Positions 1 to 11,800 of a stretch of DNA of 64,000 nt are shown here, in pieces. Every line of letters starts with the position of its first letter. The first letter of the stretch is position 1. The notes under the pieces are model-generated. The model made no database searches. It worked only from the letters and a program-made list of their open reading frames with translations, and was not told where the DNA came from. The DNA comes from Aurelia coerulea (taxonomy: Eukaryota > Cnidaria > Scyphozoa > Semaeostomeae > Ulmaridae), in assembly GCA_039566865.1 (NCBI GenBank), contig CM076943.1, forward strand, positions 42,292,663-42,356,662. Reading direction: 5' to 3'. The position numbers were made by a program, and so were the translations under genes.

Positions 1-1663
1 AACTTATTTAGAATCATTCAAACCTTAGGAGCAGGAAAGGAATCAATCTGAAATTCCTTGGAAATTTTTTACATACTTGGAAATTTTTACACAAGTTGAA
101 ATGGAGGTATTTCAATGCCTCAAGATTTGCTAAAATTCACCCTATTCAAACAGTGTCCATTCTTCTTTTGGGAATCCTGTCTTGAACATCTTGCAGGGTC
201 CAGCAACAATTTGCAAATTGGAGGAGTTGTATCAGGAGCAAGCATATTTGATGTTGCAGTATCTGAGAAAAAGTAAAGGAGAATTAGAGATTTCTCATCA
301 AACTGTTCTTTCCACCAAGTGCCCAATTGTAAAAATCAGAGATAAAAAAACTGGCGATGGGTAAAAACTGTAATAACTGACACAACATTGTGGAATTATT
401 GCTAAATTTGTAAAAGAACTGCATGTGCTTTTATCCTAAGCAGCAACCAAATGTGGGTCATTTGAAGGTGAATCAATGACAAATGAATTCTGGTATTTTG
501 ATATGAAAATAGGAACTCAAAGCAAATAAGTCATAAGTTGAAAATCTAAATTTTAATTTTATTGTGCATTAGTGAGGCAAATAGTCCTTGTAAAACATGA
601 TGAAACAAGGTAATAGAGCATCAGAGCACGAGGAGACTCTGTCTGAGTACAAAAAGGCAGGACTGAAAAACAAAAGGCCATCCATCGACAACAACAGCAA
701 GAATGCTAAGACAATAGAATGGCCTAGGCATGGATGCCGTATTTTGTTCAAATGTTTACAAACTAAAACATGAAAATTAACAATGTTAGCCAATTTTTCG
801 ACAAGAACTGGTTTGAGAAATTTGAAGCTGAACATCTCGCCAACACAGTGATGATAGTCTCATTTTGCGGCAGCCACTAGATTTTGCGCAAATTTCAGTT
901 TTCTGGGGCTACTAAATTTTCCCTCTTTCCCATTAGAAAATGACCTGTGTTAAGAAATTAAATATTTTTGTGGTCAAAAAATGCCAGGATAAATGATCGG
1001 AATACGATTCATGAAATTATACATCCTAACGAAGCTGGGATAAAAATTTCCATGGCATATTCATTGTTTAGACCTTCCTACAAGCTGTCTGTTTACATGT
1101 AAACAAACAAGAGATATTTTTCGTCATCGAAAACAGCCCTAACTTTATGGCAAAAAATGAAACACTTAGCCAATTTTTCAAGAATACTGACCTGCCCCAA
1201 AATGATGCTCATATCCTGCAGATAAAATCCACAAACGTTCAGCTTGCGGCAGCCACTAGTTTTTCCACAAAATCCATATCTCTTTTTTGATTTTTCCTTG
1301 CTAAATATCGCCTTCAGCCCAAGAAAAGTAAAGCCAAATAATCCACTTTTATCGAAGCTTTCCAGGGTCGATGATTTTTTCAGCCATATTTGATCCCCTT
1401 CTCCACACATTCGGCGTGTTCTCAAACTCAAGCCGCGTCTCAAGAGGCCTGGATCACAATAGATTCCTTCGCAACTGCGTGCAGTCCCCAGAAATTCACC
1501 CCTCTCCCACCGTTCTGTTTTTGGCGGCTTGTGCAGACGCAAAAAGCACTTTGCACAGCGGTCGAAACATTTCTGGTCTTTGCTATAATAATAATAATGA
1601 TAATAATAATAATAATAATAATAATATTAAAACAAAACCACTCTTATTGACATATTTTCAAGG

Positions 1664-2264
1664 ATAAGATTTTTGTTTCGTTCAGAAGGGCTAAACATTT
1701 CAAGGATACTCTGGTTCGGGCCAAAGTTTACCAACAAACGGATGAAAAAGCTGAAAAGGGCACTTTCAAATGTAATGGCAGGAGAAGCTGTCAAATTTGT
1801 GCACTCATTGCATTGTTGAAGGGGAGACATTTCGAAATTTTAATGACTCTCGACGCTTTTCGATCTCCTCTGGTGCTTATCATTGCAACTCGAAGAATGT
1901 AGTCTACTTGTTGCAATGTGATTGCTGCAATAAAAAATATGTGGGCAGCACAAAAACCAAATTTCGGCAAAGATTTAATGTGTACAAATCATATTTTCGA
2001 ACATATGCACGTAAATACAATGATGGCAGTCTTGACAGGGGTAAGGCGGTACCACAGGCGGGTTTCTTTGGGCATTTTTTTAGTGAAGGCCATCAGGGTG
2101 CTTTTTCGGTCAGCATAAAAATCATTGATGGGGCTTCAGATGTTTACTCACTTCGTAGAAAAGAATTATTTTGGCAATACAAATTGGGAACCTTTGCACC
2201 CAACGGTCTCAATGAAAGAGCGGCTGATGTTGAATTGGATATGTTCGCCTGTGGGGTCGCCTGA
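1664..2264 (+). pseudogene. Penelope-like element, C-terminal GIY-YIG endonuclease
   Basis: The region before 1797 reads FRRAKHFKDTLVRAKVY and GRRSCQIC in one frame; from 1797 the next frame reads CTHCIVEGETF, NVVYLLQCDCCNKKYVGSTK and LRRKELFWQYKL up to the stop. VVYLLQC and KYVGSTK are the GIY-YIG core strands, and NGLNERAADV is the usual Penelope end. Two extra bases near 1797 break the frame. The reverse transcriptase part is absent, so this is a 5'-truncated dead copy, bounded upstream by a (TAA)n tract. Confidence 0.8.
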
Positions 2265-2668
2265 ATACAGTCATTCCATTTGAATAAGTCTTAGGCTTTA
2301 TCTTGGGGGCATGCTTCCTTTCGTATTTCGTGTCAGTGTGCACGTGGTGTCAGGGTGGAATTCCCTGTCTTGCCATCTAGGGATTTAGCAATTTAAGCAA
2401 ATCCCAGGAGGGTCGTTGGGAGGCGTGCTTCTTCGTTTGCTTGAGACTTTATATACGCAGAGCTTCCATTCCGATGTCGAGAACTAAAGGATTAGGGAAT
2501 TTACTATGAACTTTTATTTGAATTGGAAGTTTTGGCTGGCTAAGAAAACTTGAAATAGTCTAGGTGTGTTGTTTGGCATTGTTTTTAAGGGGGGCCTCGG
2601 GGGGATTTTATCACTATTTCATGTTAATGTTATTTTGTCCTATAAATACTTGGCTGTCCTGTGGTTGT

Positions 2669-2723
2669 AAACAACTGATGAAGATTTTATAATCGAAACG
2701 TTTTGCTTTTAACAGTTTTGTTT
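2669..2723 (+). ncRNA. Candidate hammerhead ribozyme in the Penelope-like 3' region
   Basis: Core CTGATGA (2675-2681) and GAAA (2695-2698) flank a stem II GATT/AATC with a TTAT loop. Stem I would be AAACAA (2669-2674) with TTGTTT (2718-2723), and stem III ACGTT with AAC-GT around a one-base bulge, placing cleavage after 2717. Hammerheads are known in Penelope-like retroelements. The stems are weak and the copy may be inactive. Confidence 0.4.
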
Positions 2724-2726
2724 TTC

Positions 2727-2729
<3 letters not shown>

Positions 2730-2815
<86 letters not shown>
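2730..2815. repeat. (TAA)n microsatellite
   Basis: About 28 TAA units. It lies at the 3' ends of both the plus-strand Penelope-like copy and the minus-strand LINE, so it may derive from a retroelement tail. Confidence 0.9.
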
Positions 2816-4165
2816 CCAATTCTTTAAAGTTGGTAGAATACGTCTATAGTGCACATCTAAAGATGTGCACTAATTAATACCAACTATCTACATAAATGTA
2901 AAAAAGCAACTTAATTACAATTTAACTCTTTACATATCTATTTACAAACTCTGCAGGTACATGTATTTACATTCCATTCTCTGATTTTTCGTTTGAAAGA
3001 GAGGACACTGTCACAGCTCTTTACCACATCAGGTATGCTATTCCAAAGGTAGCTGCCTCTGTATGTTATAGAATTTGCCCCATAAGTTATCGTTTGGAAT
3101 CTTGGTATCTGCAGGAGATCCTTATTGGGAAGGTTGTAATTCGTTTGCTTCCTCTCAAATAATTCCCATATAAATGCAGGGTTTATTTGATGGAGGGACT
3201 TGAAAACCTCCATGAGTAATTTTTGAAGATTTTGTAAATGGACTGGTTTTTGGCCTGATTTGTCCAGAAGCTCTTTGAAACTTGAACTGAAGTCATTGTA
3301 CAACCTACGAAGTGCCCTCTTGTGTATTCTGGTTATCTCTTCATTGGCAGTTTTTCCGCAGAACATCCAAATTAGGGGACAGTATCCAAAGTTTGACATG
3401 ATAAATGAATTGTAAAGGAGCTTGGCCTGTTCAAAGGTAATGAAATTTGCAACCCTAGAAAAAGCACTTACTTTCCTGCTTGTTTTGGCACAGATAGCCC
3501 TAACATGGTTATCGAACTTCAGTTTTGAGTCATATCTATCCCTAACAATTTAACTGTATCTGATGATGGGACAATTTGGTTGTTGATCTCCAGACACAGT
3601 TTATGTGTATGATGCAATCCTAGGAACATGATTTTGAATTTGGATGGATTTGCCACCATGAAGTTGGTTTCAAACCAATCCAATACTATCCCCACATCAA
3701 GTTCCAAGAATGCGAGAACTTCAGGTAAATGCTTACTGGTTGCATACAAAGTGTTGTCGTCTGCAAAAATTGCAAACCTTTGAGTTTTTTACAAAGAAGA
3801 TCATGTCATTTATGAATATGTTAAATAGAAGCGGTCCCAAAACGGAGCCTTGTGGCACACCTGATGTGACCACCGAGCCATGAGCTATAAGTGGAGTTAA
3901 TTTTGACACGCTGTCTTCTCGCCGTTAGGTAACTGTGCAGCAGTCGTAGACTGTTCATCCCAAAGCCATACGCTTCAAGTTTTGCGATAAGGAGATCATG
4001 TGGCAAGCAATCATATGCTTTTGAAAGATCCATAAGCACCATGTCCACTATATTTTTATCATCTAGTCCTGCACGACAGTTTTCGACCAGCTTTATCAAT
4101 GCATGCTGGGTACTGTAGCCTTCTCTGAAACCGCAAAGTAGATCTGAAAGACTGGGTATTATAAA
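2816..4165 (-). pseudogene. 5'-truncated LINE, reverse transcriptase fragment
   Basis: On the minus strand, in order: FREGYSTQHALIKL, DLSKAYDCLPHDLL, SGVPQGSVLGPLLFN, then a single-base insertion just before FADDNTLYAT, then LDWFETNFMVANPSKFKIM, and the tail SNFGYCPLIWMFCGK and SYLWNSIPDVV. These are reverse transcriptase motifs of a CR1/jockey-like non-LTR element. There are several frameshifts. The 3' end runs into an (ATT)n tract on its own strand. Confidence 0.8.
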
Positions 4166-4208
4166 GACATAGTCTATTTTGGCGCACCCGGTATATAAAT
4201 AAAATTCA

Positions 4209-4252
4209 TAATAATAATGATAATAATAATTATAATATTAATAACAATAATG

Positions 4253-4309
<57 letters not shown>

Positions 4310-4323
4310 TAATAATAATAATA
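4209..4323. repeat. (TAA)n/(AAT)n microsatellite
   Basis: Imperfect trinucleotide tract immediately upstream of the truncated LINE. Confidence 0.9.
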
Positions 4324-5704
4324 CTTTATTTTTACAGGGTAATTTAATCAGCTACCGGGGGAATCAGAAAAAAGGATCCCCGATTGGAAGGCCACTGCTC
4401 TATGACTATCAAAGCAACAATATTGAAAAATGTCTTGTTTTATTGCCAATATATTCAATTAGGTTCAGTAATTTACCCGGCCTTAATCGGCCATTCCTTC
4501 CCGTGGATATGGGTGATTTTCTACAGAAAGCCCCTTCAAAAAACCTGCAAAAACGAATGAAAACAATGAGCACATTTTCCTTCCTAAAATTGATGACACT
4601 CACATAAATTCATGTGTTTTGTCCTCTTGGGAGAATGGAATCCCCTTGAATAGGTCATCGATACCAGGGGGAGGACTTGTTCATCCTCCCAAGAGGATAG
4701 CACGTGCTAAAGCGTTCACAAATCATTGCTGCAATGCATTGTAAGGCAGAAATGTTAGGGAAATCTGTTCATGATTTTGGGCACGTTTTGAAGGTTTTTT
4801 GAAGAGGCTTTCTGGAGAAAATCCCTCATTATTTCAGAATGGAGTAGCCGATTTCAGTCAGGTAACTTTTATAGTAGATTGGAACATTTCTACCATGAAA
4901 CTACATATTTGCCGATATCATTGTCTTAATATCCAGGGAGCCTTGACCTTTCAAACGGGGATTCTTTTTTCTGACTCACCCGGTATAACGTAAGCTGTTA
5001 TCAATAGAAGCCCTGTTTAAAATTAAAGAAAAACAATGCTCACAATTTATTCAAAAACGTTAAAAATTGTCAATATCCTATAAAATGGCATATCTATTAA
5101 AAATCCTTCCGTAACACAATTCCAAAAGGCTTAATCCATGAAATGTTCCTTCAACATTTTATCTTCATAGTTCTAGGGTGGGGCTGATCTTCCAGGGAGT
5201 CGTGTTTGAGTTGAATTCAGCTCCTCGAATGTATTTTGAGGTGTTTTTTAAATTTTTGCAAAGTAGAGAGCTCCCTGATGGTAGTACGGATCTCGTTCCA
5301 AGCTTTCAGACCCGAATAATGAAAGGTTTTCTTTGAACGCTCAAGATTATATCTCGGAATTTGATATCCGTGTAGTTTCTTGTCTTATAATTTGAGTGCG
5401 TGTTTCTTGTTTGACATCTATCCCAAAGGCTATCAGGGCAGATCTTATTCATCGTCTCGTATTGGTCATCGCCGATCGGTCAAATTTTATTAGTTGTTCT
5501 ACCGTCAACCAGTCATAACTTTATAATAATAATGATGATAATGATAATTCCTAGAGAGAAAAGACCGGGATATGATGTGGAGATCTTGCCATGGGGGTGG
5601 AGTGAAAAGATTGGAGGAACAATAAATTGAAAAGATAATGAATGACAGAAAAGAATGAAGAAAGAGTATTCCTGCGTCTTCTGTCAATATGCGAGGAACA
5701 CAGG
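4324..5704. other. 3' flank of gene 1, no gene seen
   Basis: No convincing coding region. About 4400-4860 resembles 62490-62890 in the same orientation (shared stretches around GGCACGTTTTGAA and GCTTTCT-GAGAAAATC), so it may be a remnant of an older duplication unit. A short palindrome with inverted TCCTCCCAAGAGGA lies near 4620-4700. Confidence 0.5.
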
Positions 5705-5875
5705 CTACATGATAGAAACAGCAGCAAATGCTGTCAGCATTCCTTGAAGAGCTGGCATTGTAGATTTTGCGGAGTTACCTGGGTTGGTTGAGTTTCCAGA
5801 GTTTCCAGAGTTGCTCGAGTTGCCAGTGTTACCCGAGTTGCCCGAGTTGCACAAATTTGTGTTGCAACAATAACG
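5705..5875 (-). CDS. Gene 1 exon 3, knot motif, stalk and GPI signal
   Basis: After acceptor TTTCAG the exon reads RYCCNTNLCN, then a stalk of repeated NSG/NTG/NSS units, then TMPALQGMLTAFAAVSIM and TAG. The stalk is much longer than in gene 2 and looks like expansion of a 9-nt unit. Genes 2 and 3 continue after VSIM with LFFAY; here a small insertion including TAG ends the frame earlier, so the hydrophobic tail is shorter and GPI attachment may be weaker. Confidence 0.85.
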   Translation of the reverse strand, partial: RYCCNTNLCNSGNSGNTGNSSNSGNSGNSTNPGNSAKSTMPALQGMLTAFAAVSIM

Positions 5876-8800
5876 CTGAAAGATCAAGAGAATGGAATTA
5901 AATTCCTTCCTTCTCAATTAGCAGTCAGGGGAGACTGAGACCTCGTTTACACTGTAACGGTACAACATCATAGACTCTAAATCTTTAAACTGGTGTGAAA
6001 ATGAGGCGTAAAACTCATTTCTTTCTACTGATTGGCTTGAAACGGACTTTAGCCACTCATCTACAGGGTGTCCCAAAAAAATGTGCCCCGTTTGCTTGAA
6101 TATGGCAAAAAAAACTACAAAAAATTTGCGCCAAAATTTTGCATGCTGCTGCTCTTTAGGTATTCAGTTAAAGCTTGACACCATTTCCGTAAAAATCCGT
6201 TGAAAAATGATGGAGCTATGACCTTCTTGAGACCAAATTTGCCTGATGACGGAAACTAGCAGTCAGCCATTTTGTCACAGGGGAGGGGGGGGGTTTTTGA
6301 CTTAAATTTGTGCGGGTTGTGCCCACAAAAAAATTATTTTTTCCCTGCTCCAGAATTTTCGCTCCAAATGATAACCGATTCTAGAATAAAGTGGTAAAAA
6401 GCATATTCCAAAACATGAATTAGCATATTTTGACAACCTGCTGTAGAAACGATTGCTTTATTTTGATACTCCATGCTAGAAAAAATTGGTAGAAACGATA
6501 CCCTGAAAAACGGCACATCCCCGTCGGACAAATAAACTAAGTGCCCTGTATGTACTAAGTGCCCCTAAGTATATATAGTAAGTGGCCCAAATATACTAAG
6601 TGCCCCCCTCGTCATTTGTTCTTACTATTTTTAGGCCCGTCGAAACAAATTTCATATTATATTGGGGGGCCTGAAACGTGATGTAAGTGTAGCAAGTGGG
6701 AACGGGGGTGGGGGGCTTTGCCCCTGATAAATTTTTATGACCACACCCTTTACATCGTTGGAAAACGCCCCATTTTTAAAGAATTTTACCTTTTAAAAGA
6801 AGCAAATGATCTACCCTGGGTACCAGACTCTCTAATATAAAAACACAGAGAGAGTCTGGTACCCAGGGTGCAAAGGATCATGACTGATGGGGGTCTTTCC
6901 AAAAAAATTTTGAAAAAGGACTTAAATTTCACAAGGATATAGAATAGTTTTGAATTTCATAATGATAATATGAAAGTGCTAGCTTGATACATTCTGGTAA
7001 TTTCCTCAAATTACAAATACAGATCATTTGAATCTTGATTTCCAACAGGTTGGCTTTCACAGCCTTTTTCACGTATATAAGTGAACGAACTTCAGCAAAT
7101 TATTGGGGGGGGGGGCTGAAGAAATTAATATTGATCAGTTGAAGAAATATTGATCTTGGAAGCTCAACATCTGCGTCTACCTCAAAAACAGAGCTTTGGC
7201 CTTTTTCCTCAAGCATATCCAAAATAAGAACTGACATTAAAGAGAAATCGAGAAACTGTCCAATGGGTGACTTCTGACAAACAGAAGATGATATAATCTA
7301 ATATTGTTCAAATGTTAGGGAAATGTTATCAAGGATGTTGTTCATTTATTCGCTATGCTTCAAGAATTTGTTTGTGCTTTCAAGATTAATATTTCTGCTC
7401 TCAAAGCACCAATGCCAACAAACGAGGCATGTACTTTCTTACCATGTGTTTGTCTTGGACACCGGCTGGGCATCCACTGGAGTCATAGCAACTCTTTAAG
7501 TATGCCTTTACGCCCATGATTTCTGATGTCATGGTGAGGCAAGTAGGATTGGACAATGCACTTGGACACGTTGTTACTGTTTGGCTTTTCGTACATTCTT
7601 CCATGGATACTGCACTTGCGCATGCGTGACACTGCAATGACTCACCTGAAACAAGATCGAGTTATAGAATTATTACTATTATTATTAATGGGGGTTAAAT
7701 GCAATTTAAGCCCGGTTAATACGACCTCGGGAGGTTTGTTGGGTTGTCCTTGGCTTGGATCTTGGTTCCTTGGTCCGGGTTTTGGCTGAGGCGTGGAACC
7801 GTGTCATTGACTTGTATAAATGCCAGATCTGTCCAATAATTTGGGTAAGGATGAATTTTCACAACAACAAAACAGGATGCATTAATCACTAGGCGACTCA
7901 TCGGACCGCCCAAGGATTAATTTGGATGTCTCTGCCTTTGTCGGGCTGCCAAACTATACTCTAAATTATTTCAAATGATCTCATTCTGAAGATCAAGAGC
8001 AAGCGGAACGAACGACGAGATTCTCCCACCCTCCCTGTCCTTTCTTATATTTGCGTTATTGAGTTTATTGTTTTTTGGGTTACTTTTTAGTTTTTCGGTT
8101 GTCCAGTCGGACTTCCTGACAGATGCATTAGCCGGAATTCGTTATTCCATGTCTATCACCGACCGTAAAAAACTACCGCTGCTCAGGCAAAAGGGCCTGG
8201 CGCACTCTCCTCCGCAGCTAGATTGACCTTTGGGGCGAGAGTGGCTGATGCACTGAAAGCCCATTTTCCCGAGGAAAGTATTAATGTTTATTAGATGCAC
8301 AATACAATCAGACATTACATATGGCCTAAACAGAACGAAACTTAAAGAATATTACAGCGAAAAAACAGTTACGGTAAATATGTAATGAAAAAGAAAACGA
8401 ATTCTTCTCGTGAGATACAGTAAAAACCCGCACATAAGAACCTTCATTTATTGTTGCGGAGCGCATGCGTAGCAACTTTATAGACGAGTTTCAGCATTCC
8501 GATGGACGGACGGAATATGCAAGCCAGCGAACCAGCGAGCCAGCGGACATTCCGGTGACTCATCGATTCTTGTGATTGTGATAAAGAACAGCAAGTGATT
8601 TATCACTTTAGGCCAATATCATTGTCTGCTGAATAATAGAAGCCAACAAACCGGAAACTATAGAACAGATCTCAAAGAATGCAGTCAAGACTTTTCTCCA
8701 GATCTATTGAAACACCCATTGTTAACAGACCATGCCATTGCTAATCAAGTTCAAAATCTAACTACAGCTAAACAACAAAAGGGTACACTTGGGCAGACAA

Positions 8801-11800
8801 AGGTGTAAACAATGAATTGCAATGTGATTTAATTCTGTATTCTGTATGGTCTGAGGATGTGATCAAAATGTGCGGCCTTTTGAAGTCAGCTGAGGGGTGT
8901 ATCATTCTTTCAGAAAGGCGTACGAGATTTTTTAAAACAAAATAATTTCTATGGATTTTTGTGAATTTTTCTTGAAAACAAAAGGACTTTAGCCAAAGGT
9001 ATATTAAGTTTTTACAGAGTGATAGATCCCTCGGTCTGAGATGGGCAAAAAGAGACTTGGAAACAGTAATTTTCACAAACTGCGAGCATAATTTTCAACA
9101 AACAATATGATAAGCGAGATCTATTCAGCTGCACCTCCTTGACAATGTCAACAGCTAGTATGGCTTGATATACGAGTTGTTGATGCCCAACAATACTAAT
9201 GTGAGGGTGGTAAAGAATAGTTGCTGTCTTTAAAGCATTGTCCAGGGACGTAGGTACGGCCCCAAGATTTTGCAATAAACAAAGAAGTGACCTTTTTTTC
9301 AGGAAGTGCCCCTTAAGCTTAATGAAAAAGTGCCATTTAAGTGTCGTGCCCCCCTCAAGTTTGAGATGCTTCCTACGTCCCTGGTATTGGCTCCATCCAA
9401 CGGAATGGACGCCAGAAGAAAAAAGCAAGAAAACATACAAAAAGCAGCACCTTTTTACAAAAGGAAATCTGTGTACTTATGATAAAACTCTTTACATTTC
9501 CCCTGGGACATTTTCACAGCAAAAACGTAGTTATCACAACGATGGCTTTCGTGAATTTAAACTCAGTTATTCAAAATGTTGTGGAAGATAATTTGTATGG
9601 AGCTACAATGCTGCTGAGCAACACTTCCTTAACAATGTTAACAGCTAGTTAAGAACCTACAGCCTGAAATCATATATTTTCTAACTAATGGATAAGAACT
9701 ATTTCAGCCTGATATCATAAGTAGGTTCTTGATAAAGGGTTTCATTCATTCATTGGGAAATAAATGCAATCTGTTTGCCAATCAACCTCTTTTGTGAACT
9801 CCAAAACATTACTTACAGAACTGTAATAGGCAGGGCCTGCAGGGGTAAACTGGGTAAGCTTGGGTTGAAATGGATAGGACCAAGAATTTAAGTAAGTTTG
9901 GCTAAGATTTAGATTCACATATTTCCCTTTGTTAAGAACATACACCCTGATTACTGGATGTGCCTCATTGCATAAGAACCTAAACAGGCTGAGTTCAAAA
10001 TCTTAGGTTCTTTTGTGCAGGTTTTTACTGCATGGCAATGTTAGACGCACACAACAACGACCCAAAAACTATCTGTAACGACTCAACCAAGCGATTCACT
10101 CGAAAGAAAACCCACGACTTTGTCCAGAACCAAATCCTTCAAAATCAAGACTCTTCTACATCAAAACTCTAATACTTTCATCTCTCAGTCATTTAGCGAT
10201 CCTTCCTCGTGTCTTTCTCTTCTTCTCTCCCTCGTCTCTCTCGTCCGGGGGTCAAACTATTTGTGCAGAAAGTCTTTTGGGGGCCTCCGCAGAGGGCCTC
10301 ACAGCAACATATTCGGTTTTGGTGTGCTTTCACGTGCGGACATTTTCTTGTTGCATGTTTAGGGTTTTTGTTCTGAGTTCTGCTGCTTGTTGCAAGAATT
10401 GTGCAACGTTTTTCTGCTTGCTGATATCTTTGGATGACAATTTGGCAATGAATGTGTGCTCTACTGGTGTCACTGTTGGTACCGTGTTTAAATTAGGTCA
10501 GGTAACAGCATGCTACAATTGCCCCGTACCTAGTTATCTATCATTATTTTCCATTTTCACATTTGATAACATGTTTAGCTTAAACATTTTTATTTAGTTT
10601 TGTTCCTGCTGCAATGCCTGTGATGTGAAATTGGAATTGTTTACTCGAAGAGCAAAATCTTTCAGACAAATTTACAGTTAAAGTATGTGTTCCCCCGAAA
10701 ATGTTGCAAACTTGGCTGAATATTCCTGAATCTCAAGTCGTATGTAGAGGGTTAGAATGAGCATGTTCTGTGCAGAAAATCAGAAGCTGCAGAGACTCCA
10801 ACATGCAGCAGCTAGACTAATTTTAAACAGGAATTGGAGAGATATCTATATATATAAGGCACGAAGCCGTTTATCCAATTAGCTTTCTTCTTTTGTCAAC
10901 CATTGTCAATTTAACACTACTCCATTGTAAGATAACAATAAATCATTGAATTTGAACAATCAATCTTTTCGATGTATGACCGGGAAATCAATCCTTTCAT
11001 GTCCCAGGGGGGTACTCTGGGATAGGGGTGCTTGATGCAAAAATTAAAATCCTGCCCATTTTGAAGTCTTCTTCCGCCCATACAATTTCGATTGGAGCAC
11101 TTCTTCCTATGCATTCCTAATGAGATGATTCTTACGTCCCTGAATGCAGTCGACATTCTTTCATAATAACAAAATATGCAGCAACCCCCCCCCCCCCCCC
11201 CCCCCTCTACACATTCAGATTCTAGCAACAATATTTGCGGGCCTATGGAAACTCGGCAACCTTCACCGGAGTCAAAAAAGTTTAGCAGGAATGGGAGGCA
11301 GATCTTAACGGGCACGACAAGTCTTTCTCTTTAGTAGATGACCCCAAATAAACATTATGCCATTGGATGTATGACAGGGTTAGTGAAGCAAAGAGATGTA
11401 AAATAAAACTGTAAGAAACTTGCCTTTGCGTCGAAACACCTCCATAAACTGAGCTCTGATATTTAACTTTCTTCTCTCTCTCTTAAAGTCAACTTTTCTT
11501 TCGAAATTTGGCTTGGTATCCTCGAAGGTTCTTCAGCTTGGTACTCCATGCAAAATTCCGCATGTAATGGGATTCATTCGCCCTAACCATTAATTGATAT
11601 GGTCACGTGGCAGGAAGATCTCAATCGCAAATGAATACATTCAATAAATTTTCCGCCACGTGACCAGATATAGACAATAATTTTTCCTACCTGACCAAGC
11701 TACAAATATTGTTTTTAGATTGGCATCTCAATGGTAAATGAAAAATACAATAATTTTTCCGTCATGTGACAAATTGAATGAAGACAAAACTTTTTCCGAC

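Noticed and set aside
1093..1542. 149-codon open frame on the minus strand
   Set aside because: No recognisable motif, and no paralogue or splice signal supporting it.
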